From Pelolinea sp. (GTDB lineage Bacteria > Chloroflexota > Anaerolineae > Anaerolineales > Anaerolineaceae), in assembly GCA_030692365.1 (NCBI GenBank), contig JAUYCC010000053.1, positions 62,001-126,000 of the forward strand: 64,000 bases of DNA. Direction: 5' to 3'. Positions 17,161-27,024 of this stretch are shown in pieces (position 1 is the first letter of the stretch; each line of letters starts with the position of its first letter). The notes beneath the pieces were generated by a model that was not told where the DNA came from, did no database searches, and saw nothing but the letters and a program-made list of their open reading frames with translations. The translations under genes were made by a program, and so were the position numbers.

Positions 17161-18582
17161 TTACTCTATTCCCGCGATTTTTAGGCCGCTTTTAAGGATT
17201 TCCTGGACCTTATCTTTATGGGTCGTCTCACAATATACTCTAATTAAAGGCTCGGTTCCGGAAAATCGGATTAATAACCAGCCACCATCTTCTAATGAAA
17301 ATTTATAACCGTCTTCAAAGTTGAATCCGGTTACTTTAAGTCCGGCAATTTTTTCAGGTTTGGCGGAAATTATGCGATTTTCTTTCTCTTTTTGATCACC
17401 AACAAACCGATTATCGACACGGTCATAATAATGCGGGCCAATTTTGCTAAAGAGCAATTCAAGAAGTTCTGACGGTTTTTTATTAAGTTTCACCATCATA
17501 TCGAGAAGATATAAGCCGGCCAGAATGCCATCCCTTTCAGGGACGTTCCCTCGGAAAGCAAAACCGCCTGATTCCTCACCGCCAATCATGGCATCGGTTT
17601 CAAGCATCTTTGGGGCAACAAACTTAAATCCAACACCGGTTTCGTATACAGGAACTGAATATATTTTGCCAAGCTTTTCTAGCATGCTTGTGGTAGAGAG
17701 CGTTTTTACAATCGCCCCTCGTTCTTTACGAACCTCAAGCATATAGTAAGCCAATAGGGCAAATACCTGAAGCTGGTTGATAAAGTTACCTTTTTCATCA
17801 CCAAGACCGAAGCGGTCAGCGTCGCCATCATTAATAAGCAGAACATCGAATTTTCTTTTTGTAACTTCCTGAAGGCCTACATCGATATTTGGGGAGATAG
17901 GTTCAGGGCGATTCATTTCCGGAAAAATAGGATTTCTTTGATTGTGAATCTCCTCAATGATAGTTTTACCCCCCGATAGTAACCTTGGGAACCAACCAGC
18001 ACCATTACCCCACATGGCATCAACCAGAACTTTAAATCCTGCGTCCTTTAAAGGCTGCAAATCAATCAAGTCCTCTAAATGCTTTATATATTTGGGGGCT
18101 GCATCAAAATAGGTCAAAAGACCCCGTTTTTTTGCATTTTCCGCATCCAATACCTTCACATCCGATATATCTGCCGGGATCAGGCTTTCAATTTGTTTTA
18201 ACCCTTCCGGAGGAACCGCACCGCCATTCTGGTCACGGACCTTAAAGCCATTATCCGTGGGGGGGTTATGTGATGCCGTGATGTTAACCGCGCCAATGGC
18301 ATTTTCACTAATCACTGAATAAGAGATAACAGGAGTGGGTGTAGGTCCCTCAGTCAGAAAAACTTCAAATCCATTACCTGCCAATACTTCTGCGGCGGTT
18401 CTGGCAAAGTGTTCTGAAAGAAAACGCATGTCATAACCGACAACAACCCTATTATTTTTATGTTTTGATAATTTCAGGTATGAGGCAAAGCCCTGAGTAC
18501 AGCGTCTTACGCTGTCAAAAGTGTAATCCTGCGCAATCCCGGCCCGCCATCCATCAGTACCAAACTTGATTTCAACAGACAT
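17161..18582 (-). CDS. Alpha-D-phosphohexomutase (phosphomannomutase/phosphoglucomutase)
   Basis: A 473-residue enzyme that shifts phosphate between C1 and C6 of hexoses. The phosphoserine is Ser104 in [16 protein letters not shown]; the metal loop is [12 protein letters not shown]; the sugar loop is [10 protein letters not shown]; the phosphate-binding loop is [12 protein letters not shown]. All four active-site segments are intact. It could supply mannose-1-phosphate or glucose-1-phosphate for envelope glycans. The choice between PMM and PGM cannot be made from these motifs. Confidence 0.92.
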   Translation of the reverse strand: MSVEIKFGTDGWRAGIAQDYTFDSVRRCTQGFASYLKLSKHKNNRVVVGYDMRFLSEHFARTAAEVLAGNGFEVFLTEGPTPTPVISYSVISENAIGAVNITASHNPPTDNGFKVRDQNGGAVPPEGLKQIESLIPADISDVKVLDAENAKKRGLLTYFDAAPKYIKHLEDLIDLQPLKDAGFKVLVDAMWGNGAGWFPRLLSGGKTIIEEIHNQRNPIFPEMNRPEPISPNIDVGLQEVTKRKFDVLLINDGDADRFGLGDEKGNFINQLQVFALLAYYMLEVRKERGAIVKTLSTTSMLEKLGKIYSVPVYETGVGFKFVAPKMLETDAMIGGEESGGFAFRGNVPERDGILAGLYLLDMMVKLNKKPSELLELLFSKIGPHYYDRVDNRFVGDQKEKENRIISAKPEKIAGLKVTGFNFEDGYKFSLEDGGWLLIRFSGTEPLIRVYCETTHKDKVQEILKSGLKIAGIE

Positions 18583-18849
18583 AAATCCTCCAAATTAGAT
18601 AATTTTTGATATTATATCAACCAGGAATTATACAAATAATCAAACAAGTATTAATAATCGGGTGAATAAAAGCACAACTGATTAATGCTCAAAAACAAAA
18701 GATAATGTTAAAATCAAATAAACCATTCTTTGATATTCTTATAAAAACTGAAAGATGGAATTATATTCAAAGAATGAGCCGGGTTTTGTATACCTTAAAC
18801 TCAGACAGTTCACTTTAGGCTTGTTTTTACTGTCATTTAGATAGAAATT

Positions 18850-19131
18850 ATGAACAATTTAACCCTTCCGGTCTTTATTTTTGGCAGCCTAGTTGGCTTG
18901 CTTACAGGCGCGTTGTTCCATCTAATAGCAGGGGGAAAATTAATCCGGCTTGTATTTTGCCTGGTGTTTGGATGGATTGGCTTTTGGGGAGGAAATTACT
19001 TTAGCCAAAGGTTTGGTATTCAAATACTTCAGTATGGGCAGATTAGTTACGGCACTTCGGTCGTATTGAGCTTGATATTGGCTGCCGGCGGTTACTGGAT
19101 TTCTGGAGAAAGTAAACCTGAAGTTGGTTAA
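18850..19131 (+). CDS. Small hydrophobic membrane protein
   Basis: A 93-residue protein with about three transmembrane segments rich in Gly (SLVGLLTGALFHLIAGG, FCLVFGWIGFWGGNYF, VVLSLILAAGGYWISG). No known family is recognised. It lies 9 bases before the frameshifted tRNA methyltransferase and may share its transcript. The 267 bases upstream (18583-18849) are A/T-rich with no gene or clear regulatory structure that I can see. Confidence 0.6.
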   Translation: MNNLTLPVFIFGSLVGLLTGALFHLIAGGKLIRLVFCLVFGWIGFWGGNYFSQRFGIQILQYGQISYGTSVVLSLILAAGGYWISGESKPEVG

Positions 19132-19140
19132 TACAACCTT

Positions 19141-19949
19141 ATGACTTGGTCTGACAGCGAGATAATTGCACACGATGGTGATTTTGCCCAGCTGGCAGCT
19201 TCACAAATCAAATTTTTTACTTTTCCCTTGAAATCAGGCCAGGTTTTTCAAACTCACTGGGGGTAATTGCGCATGATGATCTTATTGGAAAACCCTGGGG
19301 GTCTCAAGTATTCAGCCATCAAGGCAGTCCTTTTTATCTTTTTAAACCCGGCCTTTGCGAGTTAATTTCCACAACCAAAAGAAACACCCAGATCATGTAC
19401 CCCAAAGACATCGGATACATATTACTCAGATTAAATATCATTCCTGGAAGCAAAGCCATCGAGGCCGGTACAGGTTCGGGTGGTTTGACTCAAGTCTTGG
19501 CTGCTTATATGGGGGATAAAGGCCATGTTTTTAGCTTTGAGATGCAAGATGAAATGCAAAATCTCGCAAAAAAGAACCTTGCAAGAATTAATTTATCAGA
19601 AAGAGTGACCTTTGTCTCCAGAAACATTCAAGATGGCTTTGAGATAGAAAATGCCGATGCGTTATTTCTGGATCTGCCAAATCCTTATGACTATTTACTT
19701 CAAATTATACAGGCGCTAAAACCTGGTGGATATTTTGGCACGTTATTACCGACAACCAATCAGGTAAATAAATTATTGATTAACCTTGCCAGAAACGATT
19801 TTATTTTTGTTGACGTCTGTGAAATTCTATTAAGGTTTTACCAATCCGAACCAGAGAAATTCAGGCCTGTTGACCGGATGGTGGCTCATACTGGTTTTCT
19901 CGTTTTTGCCAGATCTATCCTGCCAAAACAAGAAACTCCTCACTCATAG
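19141..19949 (+). pseudogene. tRNA (adenine-58-N1)-methyltransferase TrmI-like, one-base frameshift
   Basis: Frame 1 (ATG 19141) encodes SQIKFFTFPLKSGQVFQTHW then GGG-TAA at 19261-19266. The -1 frame from GTA at 19263 continues without a break: VIAHDDLIGKPWGSQVFSHQ, MYPKDIGYILLRLNIIPGSK, then the SAM motif IEAGTGSGGLTQVLA. Together they make a standard TrmI (N-terminal lid plus Rossmann domain) that methylates A58 of tRNA. The break is in a run of five G where six would restore the frame. Homopolymer error, real mutation or -1 slippage are all possible. The intact 3' ORF starts at ATG 19395. Confidence 0.85.
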
Positions 19950-19983
19950 ATTTACTGCCAATTAATAAAATTCGCCATCACCA

Positions 19984-20586
19984 ATGCAGGAAAATTGTAA
20001 TCTTGAACTGCCAGTAATCAAGAAAAAAAAATCGGAAAATTCTTGGAGCTCATCGAAAATTGGCGTAAATAATTCTCCTAATGAATACCTCCTTAATTCA
20101 CCTGTTTTAGTACCTCTTATTGTTTACCATGTTGAAGTTTCCCTTCTTTTTACACTACGGTCTAACTCATTAGACCGGCATAGCGGCCAAGTATCGTTTC
20201 CAGGGAGAATCATTGAAAAAGATGACAATTCCTCTATTGAGACAGCTTTGAGAGAAACCAGAGAAGAAATCGGGGTTGGCAGGGAAAATATCCAGGTTAT
20301 TGGCAAACTTGCCCCATTTAATACCGCTACCGGATATATTGTTAATCCTGTTGTCGGAGTTATCGATTCTTTAGAAAATATAAGAAGAAATGAAGTTGAA
20401 GTTGAAAGGGTTTTCTGCATCCCATTAAACTGGTTATGCGTTCAGGACCATTCTAGAATGGAAGATTTTATAGCTAATGATGGAAAAACCAGAAAAGTCA
20501 GGTTCTTCGATCTTTATGAGGGAGAATTGCTTTGGGGGATTACTGCAAAAATCACTCGTGATTTACTTGAGATAATAAAAAAATGA
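19984..20586 (+). CDS. NUDIX hydrolase, CoA pyrophosphatase type (NudL-like)
   Basis: A 200-residue protein. The segment DRHSGQVSFPGRIIEKDD matches the CoA-diphosphatase signature upstream of the NUDIX box, and ALRETREEIGVG supplies the box's REUxEExGU core. Family members cut CoA or oxidised CoA to phosphopantetheine and adenosine-3',5'-bisphosphate. The N-terminal 40 residues are Lys/Ser-rich and poorly conserved, so the exact start is uncertain. A terminator overlaps its stop. Confidence 0.85.
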   Translation: MQENCNLELPVIKKKKSENSWSSSKIGVNNSPNEYLLNSPVLVPLIVYHVEVSLLFTLRSNSLDRHSGQVSFPGRIIEKDDNSSIETALRETREEIGVGRENIQVIGKLAPFNTATGYIVNPVVGVIDSLENIRRNEVEVERVFCIPLNWLCVQDHSRMEDFIANDGKTRKVRFFDLYEGELLWGITAKITRDLLEIIKK

Positions 20587-20609
20587 GCGAGAACTTTCGC
20601 TCATTTTTA
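20578..20609. terminator. Bidirectional terminator between the NUDIX gene and rplY
   Basis: A 10-bp stem (AAATGAGCGA with TCGCTCATTT) with A and T tracts on either side overlaps the stop codon of the NUDIX gene and lies 20 bases from the convergent rplY stop. Confidence 0.75.
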
Positions 20610-20627
20610 TTGTTGATAATTAGAAAT

Positions 20628-21284
20628 TTATTCTTCCTCTGGCTCTTCGATTTTACCTTTTTCAATCACCTCAGGTTCGACAGCAGCACCTTCTTCACTA
20701 ACTACTTCTTCCGCGACAGGTTCAACTTCTTCCTTGACGGCGTTAGCAACCGCAACCAACTCTTCAAGGTCGGTCAGGATTTCAACATTGGCTAATTTGG
20801 GCAGGTCCTTGACATAGATTGCAGAACCGATTTCTGCCAATGAAGATACATCAACTTCAATAGTATCAACCAAATCCTGCGGTAAACATTCTACTTCGAT
20901 CTGGTCAATACCAGAAACGATTAGCGCATCAAAATTCTCCAAGACTGGCGCCTTACCTACCAGGGTTAATGAAACATGTGTTCGGAGTTTTTCCTTCACT
21001 GAGATTGCCTGAATATCGATATGGAGAAGTTCGTTTTTTATATAATCCCGCTGAACTTCACGCACCAGTGTGGCATGTTCCTTTCCATCAACATTAATTG
21101 TCAAAATTGTTGAGCTGGATATTTTGTTGAAGAGCAGGGTGGTTTCGCGCTTTTTGAGAGAAATAGGCAAGGTTTCAATCTCGCGGCCATAAATGACAGC
21201 CGGGATCAGGCCTTCTTTTCGTAAAAACTTTACTTTCTTGCCAGTTTGATTTCTTACTTGTGCTTCTAATACAATCTTTTCCAT
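20628..21284 (-). CDS. rplY: 50S ribosomal protein L25 (long Ctc/TL5 form)
   Basis: A 218-residue L25 with the 5S rRNA-binding N-domain (VLEAQVRNQTGKKVKFLRKE, GLIPAVIYG) and the C-terminal beta domain (GIDQIEVECLPQDLVDTIEV, VDVSSLAEIGSAIYVKDL). This two-domain form is the stress-related Ctc/TL5 type. The tail is very acidic (EEVEPVAEEVVSEEGAAVEP), a common feature. A good AAGGAT ribosome site precedes the ATG. Confidence 0.95.
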   Translation of the reverse strand: MEKIVLEAQVRNQTGKKVKFLRKEGLIPAVIYGREIETLPISLKKRETTLLFNKISSSTILTINVDGKEHATLVREVQRDYIKNELLHIDIQAISVKEKLRTHVSLTLVGKAPVLENFDALIVSGIDQIEVECLPQDLVDTIEVDVSSLAEIGSAIYVKDLPKLANVEILTDLEELVAVANAVKEEVEPVAEEVVSEEGAAVEPEVIEKGKIEEPEEE

Positions 21285-21381
21285 ATTATCCTTTTACGCC
21301 TCTCACCAGTTTTTCTGGTTACCTTCGCTTTTAAATTTACAACAGGGTTGGATTTTATCTATTGAACTCGCTTTCGTCAAG

Positions 21382-22881
21382 TCAGCCAACTTTATTCCAG
21401 CCAAATGAGCGTTCAACGGCTCGTTTCCAATCATTATACAAATTTTCTCGTAGGTTCTCATCCATTCGCGGAAGCCACGTACGATCTTCTTTCCAATTCG
21501 AGCGTAAATCATCCAGGTTTTTCCAGAAACCAATTGCAAGTCCCGCGGCATAGGCTGCACCTAAGGCGGTAGTTTCTGTAACAGTAGGACGGACAACAGG
21601 CACATTCAATATATCGGTTTGGAATTGCATCAATAATTCATTTATAACCATTCCGCCATCTACTTTTAAATTCTTAAGGGGAACACCCGAATCTTTAACC
21701 ATCGCATCCAGGACCTCACGAGTCTGAAAAGCTGTTGCTTCCAGCGCAGCTCTGGCTAAATGGCCCTTATTAGCGAATCTTGTTAAACCGATGATTAACC
21801 CACGCGCATCAGACTTCCAGTATGGAGCGAACAATCCCGAAAAAGCGGGTACAAAATACACTCCGCCGTTATCCTTAACAGTTGCCGCCAGACTCTCAAT
21901 ATCTTTTGAATTTTGAATAATTCCTAAATTATCCCGTAGCCACTGCACTAAAGCGCCGGTTATGGCAATTGAGCCTTCAAGACAATACACAGGTTTTTCA
22001 CCACTTAATTGGTAGCCAACCGTTGTTAGCAGCCCATGTTTGCTGTGGATTATCTTATCGCCTGTATTTAACAGCATAAAACAGCCAGTTCCATAAGTGT
22101 TCTTTGCGTTTCCAGGATCAAAGCAGACTTGCCCAAATAATGCCGCTTGCTGGTCACCCAAGTTTCCTGTGATAGGAATTGTTTTTCCTTCTAAAACGAA
22201 GTCCCCGAAATGGGAAGAAGAAGGTTTTATTACTGGCAGAAAATTTTTAGGGATGTCCAAAATTCTTAATAAACCATCATCCCAATCAAGAGTAATTAAA
22301 TCCATCAATAAAGTTCTGGAAGCATTGGTTACATCTGTAAAATGAACACCGCCATTAACGCCCCCGGTTAGATTCCAAATCAGCCAACTGTCAATATTTC
22401 CAAATAGAACAATTCCTGTTGATAGGTCCTTTTGTAGTTCTTCATTGTTTTCAATTAACCACTTAATTTTGGGACCTGAGAAATAGGTGGCCAGGGGAAG
22501 CCCAGTTTTTTTACGGAAAAGGTCTTCCAATCCTTGAGAAATCAATTCGGAACATATTTTTTCGGTTCGTGTATCCTGCCAAACGATCGCATTTCCATAT
22601 GGTTTGCCCGTCAATTTATTCCACAGCACAGTTGTTTCACGCTGATTGGTTATGCCAAGGCCTTTGATCTGTCTTTGATCAATCTTGCATAAGGCGAACG
22701 CTTTTCTTAATACCTCGATTGAATTTGTTAATATTTCAATCGGGTCGTGTTCAACCCAACCCGGTGAAGGGTAAATTTGGCGGTGTTCTTTTTGGGCAGA
22801 GGAAATGATTTTTCCCTTATAGTCAAAGATGAGGCATCGTGTACTTGTTGTCCCTTGGTCAATAGCAACAATATACTCCAA
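21382..22881 (-). CDS. glpK: Glycerol kinase
   Basis: A 499-residue FGGY-family kinase that makes glycerol-3-phosphate from glycerol and ATP. The N-terminus [18 protein letters not shown] and [10 protein letters not shown] are diagnostic. Further on are [28 protein letters not shown] and the FGGY C-terminal region [16 protein letters not shown]. No glycerol facilitator or GlpD gene is adjacent. The 97 bases to rplY hold nothing recognisable. Confidence 0.95.
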   Translation of the reverse strand: MEYIVAIDQGTTSTRCLIFDYKGKIISSAQKEHRQIYPSPGWVEHDPIEILTNSIEVLRKAFALCKIDQRQIKGLGITNQRETTVLWNKLTGKPYGNAIVWQDTRTEKICSELISQGLEDLFRKKTGLPLATYFSGPKIKWLIENNEELQKDLSTGIVLFGNIDSWLIWNLTGGVNGGVHFTDVTNASRTLLMDLITLDWDDGLLRILDIPKNFLPVIKPSSSHFGDFVLEGKTIPITGNLGDQQAALFGQVCFDPGNAKNTYGTGCFMLLNTGDKIIHSKHGLLTTVGYQLSGEKPVYCLEGSIAITGALVQWLRDNLGIIQNSKDIESLAATVKDNGGVYFVPAFSGLFAPYWKSDARGLIIGLTRFANKGHLARAALEATAFQTREVLDAMVKDSGVPLKNLKVDGGMVINELLMQFQTDILNVPVVRPTVTETTALGAAYAAGLAIGFWKNLDDLRSNWKEDRTWLPRMDENLRENLYNDWKRAVERSFGWNKVG

Positions 22882-22904
22882 GAAATCCCTCCAATTATGA
22901 TGGA

Positions 22905-24626
22905 CTAAATCTTCTTTATTTCTTCTTTCAGAATAAACACTTTGTCAGAGTAAGAATTCAAAGTATCGATATTCTTATTGAGTGCAATTTGTTCAGATCG
23001 CACAAACCGGCTGTAAGGTTGGATAGTTGAATTGATACGTTCAATTATTACATCAACCTGTTTCACAAACTCTGACATTAAAGAATTCGATAACTGGTCA
23101 CGTAGATCTGAAAATTTTCTTGAAAACAAAGCTTTTGCTTGTTTTTTCTTTGCGGGAATAATGAAAAATCCTAACACCGCGGTTAGACCAGCCAATAAAA
23201 TACCGGTAAGATCGGCTGCTGCTGTAGTTGCCAATACTGTAATCAGGGTCCCTAATCCTAAAGCGCCAACCTCAATCGCTGCGGAAGTAGCCACTGCCAT
23301 TTGAGCGTCTTCTGCGATCTTTTTGGCTTCATCATCCTTGTCAAATCGTTCAACGATCCGATGAGATTCGCGTTTGACAACTTCAATAATCTTAAAGCGC
23401 TCAAACCGTATTTGCCGTGTCTCAGGGTCGTCAAAAACCCTATCCTGATATTTCTGAATCCTCTGATCAATTTTATGGGTGATTGCCTGCCACTGTTTCA
23501 AATCTTCTTCAACCACCCAGTCGATTAAACCACTGACCTTATTGTCAATTTCAATGGATAATCCCTTTACAACCCGGGTGTTATATTCAGATTGAACCCT
23601 TTCTTTATTAATCAGGTCCATAATTCTGGCAATTCTGAATGTGTTTTCAAAAAAGTTCAGTCCGCGTTTTTCAAATTCAAGTAAGGAATTATCGATTTCT
23701 GCGTAATGAAACTTGAAACTGCGCAGCATATCTTCTCTGAATAGGGCGATCTGGTTTTCAAGATCACTTAGGAGTTGAACATCATTACTGATCAGGTTGA
23801 TTTTCTCATTCGTTGACTCTATCAGCTCACCAATAAGTTTGTTCAATACACCCAGAGGATTGGCTAATTTCAAAGCCAATTGACTGGCTGGGTTTAATGT
23901 TTTATAGATATAGTCTTCAAGATTTTGAAAATCAGGTTCTGTGGATTTATCTTCCAACTTGCGTTTAAGAGCATTTTTTGCACTCAATGTAAATATAGGA
24001 GCTTCAGTGCCAAGAAGATTCTTTGTGTTCGATGCCACATAACCAATGATTTCACTAAGATCTTTTTCTGAATCAATAATATCGGTTTTATTGATCAAAA
24101 CGACGACTTTCTTTCCCCAGTCCTGAATTAATTCTAGAAATTGCCTTTCGCTTTCCGTGAAAGGCCGATCAACTGACGTAATAAACAAAATCAGGTCTGA
24201 TCTGGGAATGAAATCTGTGGTTAACGCCTCATGTTCCCTTAAAATTGCGTTAGTACCAGGTGTATCGACCAGACTGATATCTTCCAGGATTGGATTAGGG
24301 ATTTCGATGAGGACTTGACCAGGCGCCAGGTTTGTGACTTTTTGTTCTGATCCATACCGAAGAATTGAAATATTAGCAGTGGTGGGGGTAACGCCTGTTT
24401 CGAGTATGCTCTTTCCAAGCAAGGCATTTATGAATGCCGATTTGCCGGAATTATATTCACCAACGATTACAATCAAAAACAGGTCGTCTAATTGAATTAA
24501 TAAGTCTTTTATAAGGGATATATTTTGAACGCTAAATTTGTTGAATTCGCCAAACGCTAAAAAATCAACAAGCAAGACTTTAATTCTATTGACTAGATCA
24601 TTCTGATTTCGAGTGAGTAATCGCAT
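22905..24626 (-). CDS. Bacterial dynamin-like GTPase
   Basis: A 573-residue protein with a GTPase domain at the N-terminus: P-loop GEYNSGKS (56-63), switch Thr in [10 protein letters not shown]3 [10 protein letters not shown] and G4 INKTDI. Long helical segments follow (stalk-like), then two closely spaced hydrophobic segments ([20 protein letters not shown] and [16 protein letters not shown]) that could insert in the membrane as the paddle does in bacterial dynamins. Members remodel membranes, often as two-gene pairs; here there is only one copy. Confidence 0.85.
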   Translation of the reverse strand: MRLLTRNQNDLVNRIKVLLVDFLAFGEFNKFSVQNISLIKDLLIQLDDLFLIVIVGEYNSGKSAFINALLGKSILETGVTPTTANISILRYGSEQKVTNLAPGQVLIEIPNPILEDISLVDTPGTNAILREHEALTTDFIPRSDLILFITSVDRPFTESERQFLELIQDWGKKVVVLINKTDIIDSEKDLSEIIGYVASNTKNLLGTEAPIFTLSAKNALKRKLEDKSTEPDFQNLEDYIYKTLNPASQLALKLANPLGVLNKLIGELIESTNEKINLISNDVQLLSDLENQIALFREDMLRSFKFHYAEIDNSLLEFEKRGLNFFENTFRIARIMDLINKERVQSEYNTRVVKGLSIEIDNKVSGLIDWVVEEDLKQWQAITHKIDQRIQKYQDRVFDDPETRQIRFERFKIIEVVKRESHRIVERFDKDDEAKKIAEDAQMAVATSAAIEVGALGLGTLITVLATTAAADLTGILLAGLTAVLGFFIIPAKKKQAKALFSRKFSDLRDQLSNSLMSEFVKQVDVIIERINSTIQPYSRFVRSEQIALNKNIDTLNSYSDKVFILKEEIKKI

Positions 24627-24797
24627 TTTTCGTGATTATATCATCTGCATTTTTAAGGGTTAATAATTATCCATTATAGGAAATCTTAAGGTAAAGAGTA
24701 TTAAAATCTTGAATGGAATATTTTATAGAAAGGTATATCTTTATTGCGAGTTCAGATTTAATTCCATTAATAATATTGAATTAAAATATCTTTTCTT

Positions 24798-25688
24798 ATG
24801 ACTGATAAAATTGATAAACCACTCAGAAAATTTTATAGGTGGCTCAAAGGGCATACCTTTGGCATTGTCAGAATATTGCGCATAGCTATTGACCGATTTG
24901 GCCAATCGAACGCAACCCAAGCAGCTGCCGGTATGGCGTTTTATGCCTTCTTTTCAATTTTTCCGCTCTTGTTATTTTTTGTAGTGGGGCTCAGCTATGT
25001 GCTTGAATCAAAATCCGCTTATAAATATATTATCGAAAATGTTTTCCTCGTTTTACCGACCGCAAAGGAATTGATCGACGCCAACCTCCGGCAAGTATTG
25101 AACTCAAGAGGGGAAGTGGGGTTGATTGGCTTAGCGAGTTTTCTCTGGTCAAGCTCTAGTTTTTTCTCAGTTTTGGCAAAGAATATTAATCAAGCCAGCC
25201 TTGATTTTCACCCGAGAAAATTTTTTGAAGATAGGGTAGTTGCCTTGATAATGATTAGTCTGTTGGCCTTACTTTTAGGTTTATCTCTACTTTCGAACAT
25301 TATCACCAGTTTAATCCCTCCATTGAATATCTTGTTCTGGCGGGGAAATCCGCTTCAAGAGACCATCATCTGGCGATATGTCATAAGATTGGTACCTTTT
25401 ATCGTTACACTGCTTCTATTAATTGGTCTTTACAGATTCATTCCCAAGAAAAAGATTGGTTGGACAGGCGTTCTCATTGCTGCGCCTGTTGCTGCTCTTA
25501 GTTGGCAATTGACTACAAGCTTGTTCACCTGGCTGCTGCAGATGGGTTTGGTCAATTATGAACTTGTTTATGGCTCTTTGGGTACAGTCGTAACGCTGAT
25601 GTTCTGGATATATTTATTCTGCACTATCACTATCTTTGGCGCTCACTTAAGTACGGTAATTGAATTTATAAAGTTGGGGGAGCACTAA
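24798..25688 (+). CDS. YihY/BrkB family membrane protein
   Basis: A 296-residue protein with about six transmembrane helices. The family pattern begins QAAAGMAFYAFFSIFPLLLF, with GLIGLASFLWSSSSFFSVLA in the middle and YGSLGTVVTLMFWIYLFCTI near the C-terminus. The family was once called ribonuclease BN by mistake; its real role is unknown. Its 3' end overlaps a possible small ORF on the other strand. Confidence 0.9.
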   Translation: MTDKIDKPLRKFYRWLKGHTFGIVRILRIAIDRFGQSNATQAAAGMAFYAFFSIFPLLLFFVVGLSYVLESKSAYKYIIENVFLVLPTAKELIDANLRQVLNSRGEVGLIGLASFLWSSSSFFSVLAKNINQASLDFHPRKFFEDRVVALIMISLLALLLGLSLLSNIITSLIPPLNILFWRGNPLQETIIWRYVIRLVPFIVTLLLLIGLYRFIPKKKIGWTGVLIAAPVAALSWQLTTSLFTWLLQMGLVNYELVYGSLGTVVTLMFWIYLFCTITIFGAHLSTVIEFIKLGEH

Positions 25689-25812
25689 TTTCTCCCTGAT
25701 AAATTCCACAACACTTACAATTTTTCAGCCGTTCAATAATTTCGCTTTTTCCTGCCACAAGGCTTGCAATCAGTATCAGAATTGGAAAAATTCCATTAAT
25801 TTTATGGTTCAT
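25669..25812 (-). CDS. Possible 47-residue Cys-containing small protein
   Basis: A short ORF lies 24 bases downstream of the recombinase stop. It has AAGGA 8 bases before its ATG, a hydrophobic N-terminal segment (INGIFPILILIASLVAG) and then ERLKNCKCCGIYQGE with a C-x-C-C cluster. It overlaps the 3' end of the convergent YihY gene by 20 bases. The good ribosome site and signal-peptide-like start make it plausible. No family recognised; it could be chance. Confidence 0.35.
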
Positions 25813-25836
25813 AAAATAATTCCTTTTTTCGAAGAA

Positions 25837-26808
25837 TTATTTCTCAAAAACTTCCCAATAGCCTTTATCCAGTTCATCATCGGATAGGTGGGCATACCGC
25901 TGGGTGACAGTAATATTTTGATGGCGCGCGAGGTTTTGAGCCAATTTTAGGTTTCCCGTGGTTGTAAGTACCCGGGTTACAAAATAATGTCGGAAAGAGT
26001 GGGGGGTAATCGTCCCGACAGCTTCATCACCCAATATTTCCCTTACATATTCTTTAACGATATTTCTACCAGTGGTAGGTGTAATTGACTTAATTTTGGA
26101 GCCAGCGCCTTTGTCATGCCTCGCAAACAGCGGGAGAGAGCCCAAAGGTTTTCGAGATTGTCCATCTAATTCCCCGCGCGCTTGAATATAATCTTTTAAA
26201 GCCTTTTGTGATCGCCTGGAAAATCTAACAATTGCCTGCCGATTGCCTTTGCCAATTATTAAAGCCTTTCCTTCGTTCCAGTCAATATCTCCGCGCTTCA
26301 GGTTACATGCTTCATGCACACGCAATCCGGTGTCTCCCAAGGTAATTAGAAAAGCTTTATCTCTTAATGCGCGTAGATATTCGTTTTTATCATCATTTGA
26401 AACAATAACCTTATTTTCCATCACTTCTAGGATTTTGCTTATGCTATTAGCAGGGAATTGCGGTAATCTTTTACCTGGTTTTCTGGTCCTCTGACGGATC
26501 AACAGCTTGACTTTAGATAAATTTACATCTGCTATTTCTTCAGCAACCAAATATTCGAGAAATCCTTTCACAGCCGTTATATAAAGCTGTTCTGTTGTTG
26601 CGGCATATGATTTCAAGTCATGCGCAAACCAACTGATTATTTCCTCATTAATTCTTGCAACAGGATCATTTTCAATGTCAAACTTATTATCCGTTAATGT
26701 GATTACCAAATTATCTAACGCTGTTTGATACGCAAGCAAGGTATTTTCGCTGCGAGCCAATTTGACCGTATCCAGGTAATCCTTTATGGCTTGGGAAATG
26801 GTTTTCAT
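25837..26808 (-). CDS. Tyrosine recombinase, Xer-like
   Basis: A 323-residue site-specific recombinase. The N-terminal core-binding domain (to about 100) is followed by a catalytic domain with the full active-site set: Arg163 (TGLRVHEA), Lys187 (GKGNR), His270 and Arg273 (HSFRH), His296 (LARHQN) and nucleophile Tyr305 (QRYAHLS). Length and motifs fit XerC/XerD or a single-Xer system. The ATG has no strong ribosome site but sits 3 bases after an in-frame leader ORF that has one. The upstream region carries dif-like repeats. Confidence 0.88.
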   Translation of the reverse strand: MKTISQAIKDYLDTVKLARSENTLLAYQTALDNLVITLTDNKFDIENDPVARINEEIISWFAHDLKSYAATTEQLYITAVKGFLEYLVAEEIADVNLSKVKLLIRQRTRKPGKRLPQFPANSISKILEVMENKVIVSNDDKNEYLRALRDKAFLITLGDTGLRVHEACNLKRGDIDWNEGKALIIGKGNRQAIVRFSRRSQKALKDYIQARGELDGQSRKPLGSLPLFARHDKGAGSKIKSITPTTGRNIVKEYVREILGDEAVGTITPHSFRHYFVTRVLTTTGNLKLAQNLARHQNITVTQRYAHLSDDELDKGYWEVFEK

Positions 26809-26811
26809 AGG

Positions 26812-26877
26812 CTATTTCCGTATTTGTATTATGCTTGTCATAATAGTACTTATCGAAAGCATAATATATTTTATCAT
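26812..26877 (-). CDS. 21-codon leader ORF, in frame with the recombinase
   Basis: A strong GGAGGT lies 7 bases before an ATG at 26877. The ORF encodes MIKYIMLSISTIMTSIIQIR plus Lys and ends with TAG at 26814-26812, one codon (CCT) before the recombinase ATG and in the same frame. It could be a coupling leader that delivers ribosomes to the recombinase start, which lacks its own site. It overlaps the dif-like repeats, so its A/T-rich codons may reflect DNA-site constraint instead. Confidence 0.4.
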   Translation of the reverse strand: MIKYIMLSISTIMTSIIQIRK

Positions 26878-26881
26878 AAAA
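26833..26881. repeat. Two overlapping dif-like sites, 21 bp apart
   Basis: The pattern CATAA-N6-TTATC occurs at 26839-26854 and again at 26860-26875, exactly 21 bp apart (two helical turns). A degenerate third right half, TTATG, is at 26829-26833 on the same spacing. Each fits the Xer layout of 11-bp arm, 6-bp centre, 11-bp arm; the second copy is 26854-26881 with arms CGAAAGCATAA and TTATCATAAAA around TATATT. A 9-bp inverted repeat (ATTATGCTT, 26828-26836 and 26857-26865) also spans them. They may be recombination sites or operators of the recombinase. Confidence 0.45.
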
Positions 26882-27024
26882 TTGACCTCCCTGCTGGTTT
26901 ATACGGTTAGAGATTATTTAAAATTAGTTTTTTCATTTTCATATTAGATATAATCATCGCAAGGATTTACAGAAATTAGTGATACTTTTGATTTCTATCC
27001 CCTACCCCAATTAGAGGCTGAAGA

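Noticed and set aside
21303-21560. Minus-strand ORF of 85 codons over the glpK end
   Set aside because: Alternative frame of glpK; no family and the glpK frame is certain.
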